A stretch of DNA of 7,809 bases from Lachnospiraceae bacterium (GCA_017435025.1 JAFSFU010000169.1:1-7809), one strand, 5' to 3'; positions 1 to 5,379 are shown, counted from the stretch's first letter. Numbers and translations are program-made. Notes: generated from the sequence alone by a model not told the origin.

Positions 1-86
1 AGACCATGACGATTCGCCATTTTCGGAATAATAGAGAGCTTTTTATCTCCGGCAGATGCAACCCAAATCCCTTTATTATAATACAT
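1..86 (-). CDS. HerA-like / DUF853-type ATPase, N-terminus only (partial)
   Basis: Only the first 28 codons are inside the window; the gene continues leftward past base 1. The visible protein starts MYYNKGIWVASAGDKK and continues through a PKMANRHG segment. This closely resembles the start of the bacterial HerA-like, DUF853-type P-loop ATPases, in which a PKMANRHG stretch runs directly into the Walker A loop (GATGTGKT). The Walker motif itself lies outside the window, so ATPase function is inferred from the N-terminus alone. The ATG at 86-84 is preceded by ACGGAGGTTCAAGT, a strong ribosome binding site with about 7 nt spacing, which fixes the start. The gene is divergent from the DUF554 gene. 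Family members are cytoplasmic and thought to act on DNA, but their exact role is not established. The main uncertainty is the shortness of the visible part. Confidence 0.68.
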   Translation of the reverse strand, partial: MYYNKGIWVASAGDKKLSIIPKMANRHG

Positions 87-125
87 ACTTGAACCTCCGT
101 AATTCTTTATCATTCTCTGTTCTCT

Positions 126-154
126 ATTATAAACGCTAATGAAAGAATCCACAA
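126..154 (-). promoter_or_regulatory. Sigma-A promoter of the HerA-like gene
   Basis: Read on the minus strand, a perfect TATAAT -10 box lies at 131-126. A weak -35 box, TTGTGG, lies at 154-149 with 17-bp spacing. The expected transcription start is near 119, leaving a leader of roughly 33 nt to the ATG at 86. The -10 is convincing; the -35 matches only the TTG part of the consensus. Confidence 0.5.
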
Positions 155-156
155 GT

Positions 157-185
157 TTGACTTCACAAACCATCAAATTTGTAGT
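157..185 (+). promoter_or_regulatory. Candidate sigma-A promoter of the DUF554 gene
   Basis: TTGACT at 157-162 is a good -35 box. With 17-bp spacing the -10 would be TGTAGT at 180-185 (four of six consensus positions). TACACT at 185-190 also resembles a -10, but its 22-bp spacing is too long. A short inverted repeat CACTAAAGTG (187-196) lies near the expected start point. The promoter adjoins the outward-facing promoter of the HerA-like gene. Confidence 0.42.
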
Positions 186-224
186 ACACTAAAGTGGTGA
201 ATTTTATAAAAAAGGAGAATCTTT

Positions 225-947
225 ATGAGCATGACAGGTGTTATTGCCAATACATTGACCGTCATCATCGGAAGTCTTGTCGGTCTTACCTTTCGCAAAG
301 GAATCCCGGAAAAAGTGACTTCTGCCGTTATGACTGGCCTGGGACTTTGTTCCATCTATATCGGAATCGACGGAGCTCTCTCCGGAGAAAATGTACTGAT
401 CGTAATTGCTGCAATGGTGGTCGGTTCCATCATCGGCACACTGTTGGATATTGATCAAGCGATCAATAATCTGGGAACCTGGGTGGAAAACCGTTATTCC
501 AATAAGAACAAAGGGCAAGTGTCCATTACCCAAGGTTTTGTGACCGCCAGTCTTTTATTCTGCGTCGGTGCTATGACCATTAATGGTTCCTTAAACGCAG
601 GCATCTCCGGAGATAACAGCCTTTTATACACTAAGGCTATGCTGGATCTGTTTTCTTCTTCTATGCTGGCTGCCAGCCTTGGTATTGGTGTCCTATTTGC
701 CTCCGCTTTTGTATTGGGATTCCAGGGACTCTTAGTTCTCATGGCCGGTTTTCTTGCACCGGTTCTGACACCGGCTGCAATCGCCGAAATGACCTGCGCC
801 GGTTCCCTTATCATTATCGCGCTGGGAACAAATCTAATCGGAGCAACCGATATCAAAGTCGCAAACTATCTTCCGGCCATCGCAATCGCTCCGTTTTTAT
901 GCTGGTTAGTTTCTCTTCCGGTATTTCAGGGCATTTTGCCTCTTTAA
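225..947 (+). CDS. DUF554 family integral membrane protein
   Basis: A 240-residue, strongly hydrophobic protein of the DUF554 family (relatives include E. coli YqgA). Family marks visible: an N-terminal hydrophobic stretch with ANTLTVIIGSLVG (8-20); a glycine-rich segment VVGSIIGTLLDID (65-77); the conserved core GFVTASLLFCVGAMTINGSL (104-123) followed by the DLF segment; and a C-terminal part with IIIALGTNLIGATDIKVANYLPAI. I estimate six or seven membrane segments, so it should sit in the cytoplasmic membrane. No substrate or reaction is known for the family, and I do not assign one. The ATG at 225 follows AAAGGAG (211-217) with 7 nt spacing. An in-frame ATG two codons later is less well placed. 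Length is normal for the family. The gene appears monocistronic, followed by the hairpin at 979-1015. Confidence 0.87.
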   Translation: MSMTGVIANTLTVIIGSLVGLTFRKGIPEKVTSAVMTGLGLCSIYIGIDGALSGENVLIVIAAMVVGSIIGTLLDIDQAINNLGTWVENRYSNKNKGQVSITQGFVTASLLFCVGAMTINGSLNAGISGDNSLLYTKAMLDLFSSSMLAASLGIGVLFASAFVLGFQGLLVLMAGFLAPVLTPAAIAEMTCAGSLIIIALGTNLIGATDIKVANYLPAIAIAPFLCWLVSLPVFQGILPL

Positions 948-973
948 TAATATACAAACAATTTTATATCATA

Positions 974-1015
974 CAAAAAGAGAGGACATGACATTTTAAC
1001 TGCCATATCCTCTCT
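974..1015 (-). terminator. Rho-independent terminator of the DUF6465-like gene
   Basis: Read on the minus strand, AGAGAGGATATGGCA (1015-1001) pairs with TGTCATGTCCTCTCT (993-979) around a 7-nt loop GTTAAAA. The 15-bp stem has only two G-U wobbles. It is followed by TTTTT (979-975). In the plus direction the two wobbles become A-C mismatches and the T tract is broken by cytosines, so it is mainly a minus-strand terminator, though it may weakly end DUF554 transcripts as well. Confidence 0.85.
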
Positions 1016-1035
1016 TCTTCTCAATTGACTATAAA

Positions 1036-1323
1036 TTACAGTTCAATCTTGTAGTTCTCATCTGCAACGCCGTTTGCTACATAGTAAGCAGCGCCTTCTT
1101 CTAACTTAATGTAGATTTCAAGAGTCTTCAGATCTTCGCCTGTTGCAAGATCAGCATATGCCTTCTTACATGCAGCTACAACTTCCTTCTCAACGATTTC
1201 CTTACCACCAAACTGAACATATACAGAGCTCTTAACTGCCGGCTTTCTTGTTGCCTTCTTCACTTCAGTTGTCTCTACAACTGCAGCTTCAGCAGCTTTC
1301 GCTGTTGTTTTCTTTGTTGCCAT
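1036..1323 (-). CDS. DUF6465-like small Lys/Ala/Thr-rich protein
   Basis: A 95-residue protein in two parts. Residues 1-31 are low-complexity and rich in Ala, Lys and Thr (MATKKTTAKAAEA...KKATRKPAVK), probably disordered. Residues 32-95 form a compact domain starting SSVYVQFGGKEI, with a helical middle (VVAACKKAYADL) and a LEIYIKLEEGAAYYVANG strand pair. This layout matches small clostridial proteins annotated DUF6465, whose function is unknown. The tail resembles histone-like nucleoid proteins, but the rest does not, so DNA binding is only speculation. The ATG at 1323 follows AGGAGG (1337-1332) with 8 nt spacing. A consensus promoter and a strong terminator bracket this one gene, suggesting a monocistronic, abundantly made transcript. 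The palindrome over the -10 may regulate it. The family call is from memory of homologues. Confidence 0.78.
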   Translation of the reverse strand: MATKKTTAKAAEAAVVETTEVKKATRKPAVKSSVYVQFGGKEIVEKEVVAACKKAYADLATGEDLKTLEIYIKLEEGAAYYVANGVADENYKIEL

Positions 1324-1352
1324 TTCAAATTCCTCCTAAATAGTACCTTATC

Positions 1353-1372
1353 GGCTTATGGAATTATAAGCC
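1353..1372. promoter_or_regulatory. Candidate operator: palindrome over -10 and start site
   Basis: GGCTTAT (1353-1359) and ATAAGCC (1366-1372) form a perfect 7-bp inverted repeat separated by 6 nt. It covers the -10 box and the expected transcription start of the DUF6465-like gene. A repressor bound here would block a promoter that is otherwise at full consensus. Part of the symmetry arises from the -10 itself, so it could be chance; as a leader RNA hairpin it would be only partly transcribed. Confidence 0.45.
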
Positions 1373-1391
1373 AAGTGGATGAATTTGTCAA
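1363..1391 (-). promoter_or_regulatory. Perfect-consensus sigma-A promoter of the DUF6465-like gene
   Basis: Read on the minus strand, TTGACA (1391-1386), a 17-bp spacer (1385-1369) and TATAAT (1368-1363) match the sigma-A consensus at all 12 positions with ideal spacing. Transcription should begin near 1356, giving a leader of about 33 nt that includes the AGGAGG site. Confidence 0.9.
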
Positions 1392-1411
1392 GAAAATCAC
1401 GATATTTCAAC

Positions 1412-1435
1412 AGTTTCTACGAACTTTTAGAAACT
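1412..1435. repeat. 8-bp inverted repeat between mazF-like and DUF6465-like genes
   Basis: AGTTTCTA (1412-1419) and TAGAAACT (1428-1435) are perfectly complementary around an 8-nt loop. It lies 19 nt past the toxin stop codon and 20 nt upstream of the -35 of the next gene. No T tract follows on either strand, so it is at best a weak or factor-dependent terminator, or a transcript-stabilising hairpin for the toxin-antitoxin mRNA. A protein-binding site is the alternative. Confidence 0.4.
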
Positions 1436-1454
1436 CCATGTTCAATTTTGTTGT

Positions 1455-1760
1455 TTATACATATTCGAAAATACTTTGAATTGCATCCGATATGTTGATT
1501 CTATCCAACAATTGAACACTGCCAATTTTTCTATATCCACGTACTTTCATGTCAAGAAATGCCAAATTCTCACATTGTGCATAACCTTGATATGCAGGGG
1601 CAACAATCGGAATATGTAATGGACCGTCCGAAGAATGCTTGAAAATCGGACATCCAATAATAGATCCACTTGAATTGAATAAATCTTTACTAACAACCAA
1701 AACCGGATGTTTTACATGTTCAATTAAAATGATATCGCCCTGATGTAATTCACTAATCAA
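1455..1760 (-). CDS. PemK/MazF-like type II toxin, divergent
   Basis: The protein is about 101 residues. It has the PemK/MazF layout: an N-terminal HQGDIILIE strand (family R/KGDI), then PVLVVSKDLFN, then IIGCPIFKHSSDGPLHIPI (family CPIT.....PLHVPL), then a GYAQCENLAFLDMKVRGYRKIG segment, ending in a short helix. Active homologues are ribosome-independent mRNA endoribonucleases neutralised by MazE. Two positions are odd: the usual Arg of the RP dipeptide is His (VKHPVLVV), and the usual Thr after CPI is Phe, so nuclease activity is uncertain. The loop before HP is also shorter than usual. I place the start at TTG 1760, which overlaps the antitoxin stop (TTGA) and lies 7 nt after TGAGG. A second TTG at 1766 follows TGAGG almost directly and is less likely. 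The overlap implies translational coupling with the antitoxin. Confidence 0.8.
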   Translation of the reverse strand: MISELHQGDIILIEHVKHPVLVVSKDLFNSSGSIIGCPIFKHSSDGPLHIPIVAPAYQGYAQCENLAFLDMKVRGYRKIGSVQLLDRINISDAIQSIFEYV

Positions 1761-2002
1761 TCCCAAACCTCACATCCTACTGCTTCTCCCCAGTCATATT
1801 CTCCATTAAAATTTAGCTTTCCTCCACACTCTTCTGCCCTCTCCTCTAAGCTTTTATGTTTAAAACTGTTTGATAATAAGATTACACCATTTGATACTGT
1901 TATGTTCAAATTATCATTTAAAGACATACCAGCCATTTCCAACACCTCCTTTGGAAGTCTGACTCCCTGGCTATTTCCCCATTTCTTAATCTGTGTCTGC
2001 AT
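1757..2002 (-). CDS. MazE-like antitoxin, AbrB/SpoVT-type DNA-binding protein
   Basis: An 81-residue protein. Residues 1-45 form a swapped-hairpin AbrB/MazE domain: MQTQIKKWGNSQGVRLPKEV, then LEMAGMSLNDNLNITVSNGVILL. The KWGNSQGVRLPK signature is typical of MazE-type antitoxins. The C-terminal tail ends EYDWGEAVGCEVWD; a DWGxxxGxEVW ending is common in this subgroup and likely binds the toxin. Its expected roles are to neutralise the downstream toxin and, as dimer or complex, to repress its own promoter. I chose ATG 2002 because AAAGGAG (2016-2010) stands 7 nt before it. An upstream in-frame start at 2032 would add residues unrelated to the family and would sit in the -10 region. The stop overlaps the toxin start by 4 nt. 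Confidence 0.88.
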   Translation of the reverse strand: MQTQIKKWGNSQGVRLPKEVLEMAGMSLNDNLNITVSNGVILLSNSFKHKSLEERAEECGGKLNFNGEYDWGEAVGCEVWD

Positions 2003-2021
2003 TTTTTTACTCCTTTTGTAT

Positions 2022-2040
2022 GTATACACCAAGTATATAC
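2022..2040. promoter_or_regulatory. Candidate MazE autoregulatory operator
   Basis: GTATACAC (2022-2029), CAA, GTATATAC (2033-2040) form an inverted repeat with 8-bp half-sites, 3-nt spacer and one mismatch, covering the -10 and transcription start. Antitoxins of this type commonly repress by binding palindromes at this position. Binding itself is inferred. Confidence 0.6.
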
Positions 2041-2060
2041 CGATAGGGTAAAAAAAACAA
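2032..2060 (-). promoter_or_regulatory. Promoter of the mazEF-like operon
   Basis: Read on the minus strand, TTGTTT (2060-2055), a 17-bp spacer (2054-2038) and TATACT (2037-2032) give a good sigma-A promoter. The expected start is near 2025, about 23 nt before the antitoxin ATG. The run of eight T residues after TTG falls in the -35/spacer region. Confidence 0.68.
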
Positions 2061-2233
2061 TCATCTACAGTTGCTATTCATTTAGCTATATCTTTTGCGT
2101 AGTTATAATTTACGCCAAATTAGTCAAATTTTCAATCTCGAATATGTAGAAAACAGGCCTCTAAAATTGGTCGGATTCTACAAAGTAGATTTTAACGTTT
2201 TGTGCATTTTTACCATCACAGCTCCTATTTTTA
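2061..2233. other. AT-rich intergenic spacer, no gene recognised
   Basis: No convincing gene, RBS or RNA family is visible between the mazEF-like promoter and the CPBP stop. It contains a 9-bp inverted repeat with one mismatch (TTTTGCGTA 2093-2101, TACGCCAAA 2111-2119) around GTTATAATT. A small hairpin TCTAC-AAA-GTAGA (2177-2189) is followed by TTTT. The plus strand thus has a TATAAT (2104-2109) and, about 70 nt later, a weak terminator-like hairpin, but the -35 is poor. No clear terminator for the CPBP gene is seen. Confidence 0.4.
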
Positions 2234-2674
2234 TCATATACTAATTATCAACGCCATCATGTTTGCCGCCATATGAATCACGATCGGCGCTTTCATCGTT
2301 TGATACTGTTCTAGGGACCACGCCAAAAACAGCCCCATCACAAAAGCATAGATTCCCTGCGGAATATTCCAGTGATATATTCCAAATGCAACGGATGAGA
2401 GCAGTGCAGAACTGACTGCGGATCCGCGTTTCCTCAACAGCCGATAAAGACATCCACGAAACAGCACTTCTTCTATTATTGGTGAAAGAACAACCAACTC
2501 TACAGCGAGAATCCCCAACGTTTTATCAGCGGTCAACTGCTGCTCCACATTCTGATAACCATCTATCCCCATCCAATAATACAGCACACGAAATGCAAGC
2601 GACAGCATTGCTCCGACTGCAGCCATAAGCAAACCTGTTCGCATATCCCATGTTTTCCTATAATCCAATTTCAT
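2234..2674 (-). CDS. CPBP family intramembrane metalloprotease (short)
   Basis: A 146-residue membrane protein with all three motif regions of the CPBP (CAAX protease/bacteriocin-processing, Abi) family. Motif 1 is SPIIEEVLFRGCLYRLL, with the Glu pair at 68-69 and Arg at 73. Motif 2 is FGIYHWN with His 101. Motif 3 is HMAANM with His 134 and Asn 138. The Glu and His residues are the expected metal and catalytic ligands, so it is probably active. About four hydrophobic segments surround them; the protein is shorter than many members but the core is intact. Substrate unknown; relatives act in prenyl-protein processing, bacteriocin immunity or peptide maturation, and no bacteriocin gene is visible here. 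I prefer ATG 2674, preceded by CGGAG with 8 nt spacing. An ATG at 2707 (GAAGGG, 4 nt spacing) would add 11 hydrophilic residues. Divergent from the pdaA-like gene. Confidence 0.84.
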   Translation of the reverse strand: MKLDYRKTWDMRTGLLMAAVGAMLSLAFRVLYYWMGIDGYQNVEQQLTADKTLGILAVELVVLSPIIEEVLFRGCLYRLLRKRGSAVSSALLSSVAFGIYHWNIPQGIYAFVMGLFLAWSLEQYQTMKAPIVIHMAANMMALIISI

Positions 2675-2703
2675 TTTCACATCTCCGTTTTCTCTTAATT
2701 TTA

Positions 2704-2731
2704 GCATGATACCCTTCTTTTTTCCATATTT
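2704..2731 (+). promoter_or_regulatory. Speculative sigma-G/F-like promoter upstream of pdaA-like gene
   Basis: GCATG (2704-2708) fits the Bacillus forespore -35 pattern GHATR. After 16 bp, CATATTT (2725-2731) matches six of seven positions of the sigma-G -10 CATNNTA. No good sigma-A promoter is seen here: TATATT at 2731-2736 has no matching -35. Since B. subtilis pdaA is a sigma-G gene, this is worth noting, but the spacing is slightly short and the match imperfect. Confidence 0.25.
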
Positions 2732-2759
2732 ATATTAAAACAGCTTTGTGGGGGAAATC

Positions 2760-3572
2760 ATGAAATCCTTTGATCGCTGGAAATTATACGCAGCTGTACT
2801 TCTCCTATTTAACCTTTCCTTTGCTATCGGAACCCTGACCGCTTCTATCGTGACGAAACAACGAGGAGATTCTGTAACCGTCTCTGCCGAAGGCAACTGG
2901 GGACTCAGTTTTCAAGGGAAAAACCAGCCGCCGGTCGCAAACGCAACCGCTGAACAACTGAAGCAATACAATGCATGTTACGCTGACATGTCCGGTGACA
3001 ACGTTCTTTATCTTACTTTTGATGCAGGATACGAAAACGGATATACCGAATCGATTCTGGACACCCTAAAAAAACATCAAGTGCCTGCCGCATTTTTTCT
3101 TGTAGGCAACTATCTGGAGACTGCTCCGGATTTAACAAAAAGGATGGTGGAAGAAGGTCACATTGTAGCGAACCATACTTACCACCATCCGGATATGTCC
3201 AAACTATCTTCTTTTGAATCGTTTCAAAAGGAACTGACTGACCTGGAAACCCTTTACGCCGAAATCACAGGCAGATCCATGCCTAAATACTACCGTCCTC
3301 CACAGGGAAAATACAGTGAATCCAACCTGCAAATGGCCAAGGATCTGGGATATACCACTTTCTTCTGGAGTCTCGCTTATGTTGACTGGTATCAGGATAA
3401 CCAGCCTACCAGAGAAGAGGCTTTTGAAAAACTGCTGGGGCGTGTCCATCCCGGAGCCATCATCCTTCTCCACAGCACATCTTCAACCAATGCAGAAATC
3501 CTGGATGAACTCCTGACAAAATGGAAAGACATGGGATATGAATTCCGGACATTGGATCAATTGACGGTCTAA
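2760..3572 (+). CDS. pdaA: PdaA-like polysaccharide deacetylase (delta-lactam de-N-acetylase type)
   Basis: A 270-residue carbohydrate esterase 4 (NodB fold) enzyme with an N-terminal membrane anchor or signal (about residues 9-30), so it acts outside the membrane on peptidoglycan. B. subtilis PdaA removes acetyl groups from muramic acid when spore cortex muramic-delta-lactam is made. Motifs in order: TFDAGYENGY (86-95), with catalytic Asp 88 and Ala where ordinary NodB enzymes have a second Asp (PdaA has Asn); NHTYHHPD with metal ligands His 139 and His 143; RPPQGKYSE (179-187); WSLAYVDW with Asp 209; and HPGAIILLHS with His 238. FDxGYENGY and the VDW segment point to the PdaA subgroup. ATG 2760 is used because it follows GGGGG at 5 nt; a GTG at 2748 lies within that site. 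Its stop overlaps the stop of the convergent response regulator gene. Confidence 0.88.
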   Translation: MKSFDRWKLYAAVLLLFNLSFAIGTLTASIVTKQRGDSVTVSAEGNWGLSFQGKNQPPVANATAEQLKQYNACYADMSGDNVLYLTFDAGYENGYTESILDTLKKHQVPAAFFLVGNYLETAPDLTKRMVEEGHIVANHTYHHPDMSKLSSFESFQKELTDLETLYAEITGRSMPKYYRPPQGKYSESNLQMAKDLGYTTFFWSLAYVDWYQDNQPTREEAFEKLLGRVHPGAIILLHSTSSTNAEILDELLTKWKDMGYEFRTLDQLTV

Positions 3573-4276
3573 TCCGGTTCCACGATCCGATAACCTACTC
3601 CTACCTCTGTAAAAATGTACTGCGGTTCAGCCGGATTCTTTTCAATTTTTCTGCGAATATTCGCCATATTCACACGAAGGATCCGGTTGTCATTTTTCAT
3701 ATTCGGTCCCCAGATTTCTTTGATCAGGAAGTCATATGTCATCACTTTTCCTGCATATTTACCAAGGAGACTTACAATCTTGTATTCATTCTGCGTCAGT
3801 CCCACATCTTCGCCGGCTACATAAACACGATGTTTGTCATAATCAATGACAAGGTCACCTGATATAAATTTTCCTATCGGTGCACCGGTCGGAGAAACAA
3901 GAGAAGCTCTCGTGTGACGGATTGCTGTACGGATCCTTGCAAGAAGTTCGGAGGTTCCGAACGGTTTTGTAATATAATCGTCTGCTCCCAGATCCAACGC
4001 CGCCACCTTGTCTTTCTCGTGGGTTCTTGCTGACACCACAATGATCGGCATACTGGACCATTCACGCACCTTCTCCAAAATACTCATACCATCCATATCC
4101 GGAAGACCAAGATCCAGGATCACAACATCCGGGCACTGGGATGTAATCATACTGTAGGCTTCGGCTCCGGTATGGGCAAACAATACATCATAATTATTTG
4201 CTTCCATAACCGTTTTATAAAAACTATTGATTCTCTTATCATCTTCTACAACTAATACTCTGTCTCTGATTTCCAT
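3569..4276 (-). CDS. kdpE: KdpE-like OmpR-family response regulator
   Basis: A 235-residue two-domain regulator. The receiver domain (about 5-120) has the acidic pair Asp 12/Asp 13, phosphoacceptor Asp 55 in VVILDLGLPDMDG, switch Ser 82 in VSAR, and Lys 104 in ITKPFGTSELLARIR. The last segment is characteristic of KdpE. The winged-helix DNA-binding domain (about 137-233) includes LTQNEYKIVSLL, a RVNMANIRRKIE recognition helix and the GVGYRI wing. It is presumably phosphorylated by the kinase encoded just upstream, whose end overlaps this gene by 25 nt. ATG 4276 follows AGGAGG (4286-4281) at 4 nt, giving independent initiation inside the kinase's last codons. KdpE of E. coli activates kdpFABC, but no potassium transporter is in this window, so the target may differ. 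The stop overlaps the pdaA-like stop by 4 nt, with no terminator between them. Confidence 0.92.
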   Translation of the reverse strand: MEIRDRVLVVEDDKRINSFYKTVMEANNYDVLFAHTGAEAYSMITSQCPDVVILDLGLPDMDGMSILEKVREWSSMPIIVVSARTHEKDKVAALDLGADDYITKPFGTSELLARIRTAIRHTRASLVSPTGAPIGKFISGDLVIDYDKHRVYVAGEDVGLTQNEYKIVSLLGKYAGKVMTYDFLIKEIWGPNMKNDNRILRVNMANIRRKIEKNPAEPQYIFTEVGVGYRIVEPD

Positions 4277-5337
4277 GTTTCCTCCTGTGCTCCCATCGGC
4301 AGCCAGAATGTAAATCTGGCGCCTCCTTTATCCATATTTTCTGCCTTCATATCGCCCTTATGCGCCTTTACGATGCTCATACAAACAGAAAGTCCGATTC
4401 CCATATTGCGCTTTGCATCGCTGCTTTCATCACCTTTTGAATGAAGTTCGCCGTTAAAAATTCTGGGAAGAACTGAATCTTTGATTCCAATGCCGTTATC
4501 TTCAACACAAAAGATTGCTTTATCCGCTTCTGTTTCCACATGGATGAAAATTTTAGATGTCGTCCTGCCATGCTGCACAGCATTTTCCAGCAAATTCACA
4601 AGAACCTGTTCGATCAGAATTCCATCCATCGGAACCAGTACAAGATCATCCGGCAAGTATGCCGCCACATCCATATTCGGATATCGCTTTTTAAACTTCA
4701 TAATGGCACTGCTGACAATTTCTTCGGCCAGTTCTTCTTCTGTTTTAATGTTTGCAGCTCCGGATCCGCCCTCCATCCTTGTGATCGATAAAAGATTCTC
4801 GACAATGCGAATCAGCCACTGAGATTCCTCTTTCATATTCAACGCCAGTTCTCTCACATCTGCATCAGACAGCTGTTCATGATTATCCAAAAGAACCGAT
4901 GCCGCTCCGGATATCGCAGTTAGAGGTGTTCGAATATCGTGGGATACTGCCCTCAGCAAATTACTCCTCATTTTTTCCGTTTCAACTTCTCTTTTGATCT
5001 TTTCCTGCTCTTTAATCTGGGTTGTCAAGGCACTGACACACCAGGCAACCGCCAGCATAACAAAAAACGTTAAGGAATATCCGGTCAAACTGAAGTCGAT
5101 TTCAAAATACGGATAGGTAAATACATAGTTTACTCCGATAACTGAAACGATGGAGGCCAAAATACCATATGCATATCCTTCCGTAAACCTGGATACCAGT
5201 ACCACTGCCAGTACAAATAAGAGCGGTACATGGGTATCTGCTTCTGAAATCTGCTGAAGAAATAAACATAAGGCAGCAGTAAGCCCCAGAATCAAAAAGG
5301 ATATAAGGCTGTTTCTAATAATATGATGTACTTTCAT
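4252..5337 (-). CDS. kdpD: KdpD-like sensor histidine kinase lacking the KdpD N-terminal domains
   Basis: A 361-residue membrane kinase matching only the C-terminal half of KdpD, which is about 900 residues in E. coli. Residues 9-104 form a DUF4118-type block of about four membrane segments with very short loops. A charged linker (107-125) leads to the HisKA domain with phosphoacceptor His 133 in VSHDIRTPLTAISG. The ATPase domain has the N box LLENAVQH (249-256), G1 DNGIG (280-284) and G2 NMGIGLS (311-317). All catalytic motifs are intact. The KdpD cytoplasmic sensor and UspA-like ATP-binding domains are absent and no upstream reading frame supplies them; such short forms are common in Clostridia. 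The start has no clear Shine-Dalgarno (GAGTTGATTC before ATG), unlike its neighbours, so translation may be weak. It probably autophosphorylates and passes phosphate to the overlapping kdpE-like regulator. The signal is unknown. Confidence 0.9.
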   Translation of the reverse strand: MKVHHIIRNSLISFLILGLTAALCLFLQQISEADTHVPLLFVLAVVLVSRFTEGYAYGILASIVSVIGVNYVFTYPYFEIDFSLTGYSLTFFVMLAVAWCVSALTTQIKEQEKIKREVETEKMRSNLLRAVSHDIRTPLTAISGAASVLLDNHEQLSDADVRELALNMKEESQWLIRIVENLLSITRMEGGSGAANIKTEEELAEEIVSSAIMKFKKRYPNMDVAAYLPDDLVLVPMDGILIEQVLVNLLENAVQHGRTTSKIFIHVETEADKAIFCVEDNGIGIKDSVLPRIFNGELHSKGDESSDAKRNMGIGLSVCMSIVKAHKGDMKAENMDKGGARFTFWLPMGAQEETWKSETEY

Positions 5338-5379
5338 TTTGAATCAACTCATTCCATTCAATTTTTCATATTTGGATTT

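Noticed and set aside
204..856. Long open frames antisense to the DUF554 gene
   Set aside because: They have no family resemblance or RBS and mirror the strongly supported DUF554 coding frame.
979..1015. The same hairpin as a full terminator for the plus-strand DUF554 gene
   Set aside because: In plus-strand RNA the two wobble pairs become A-C mismatches and the following stretch is TCTTCTC, not a T run. At best it works weakly in that direction.
1757..2032. A longer antitoxin starting at 2032
   Set aside because: The added residues do not match the family, the start has no RBS and lies within the promoter, while AAAGGAG sits right before ATG 2002.
2748..2759. GTG start for the pdaA-like gene four codons upstream
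   Set aside because: The GTG lies within the G-rich stretch that serves as RBS for ATG 2760 and has no RBS of its own.
3569..5337. Classic Kdp potassium-uptake locus
   Set aside because: No kdpF, A, B or C gene is in the window and the kinase lacks the KdpD input domains, so only the regulatory pair can be claimed.
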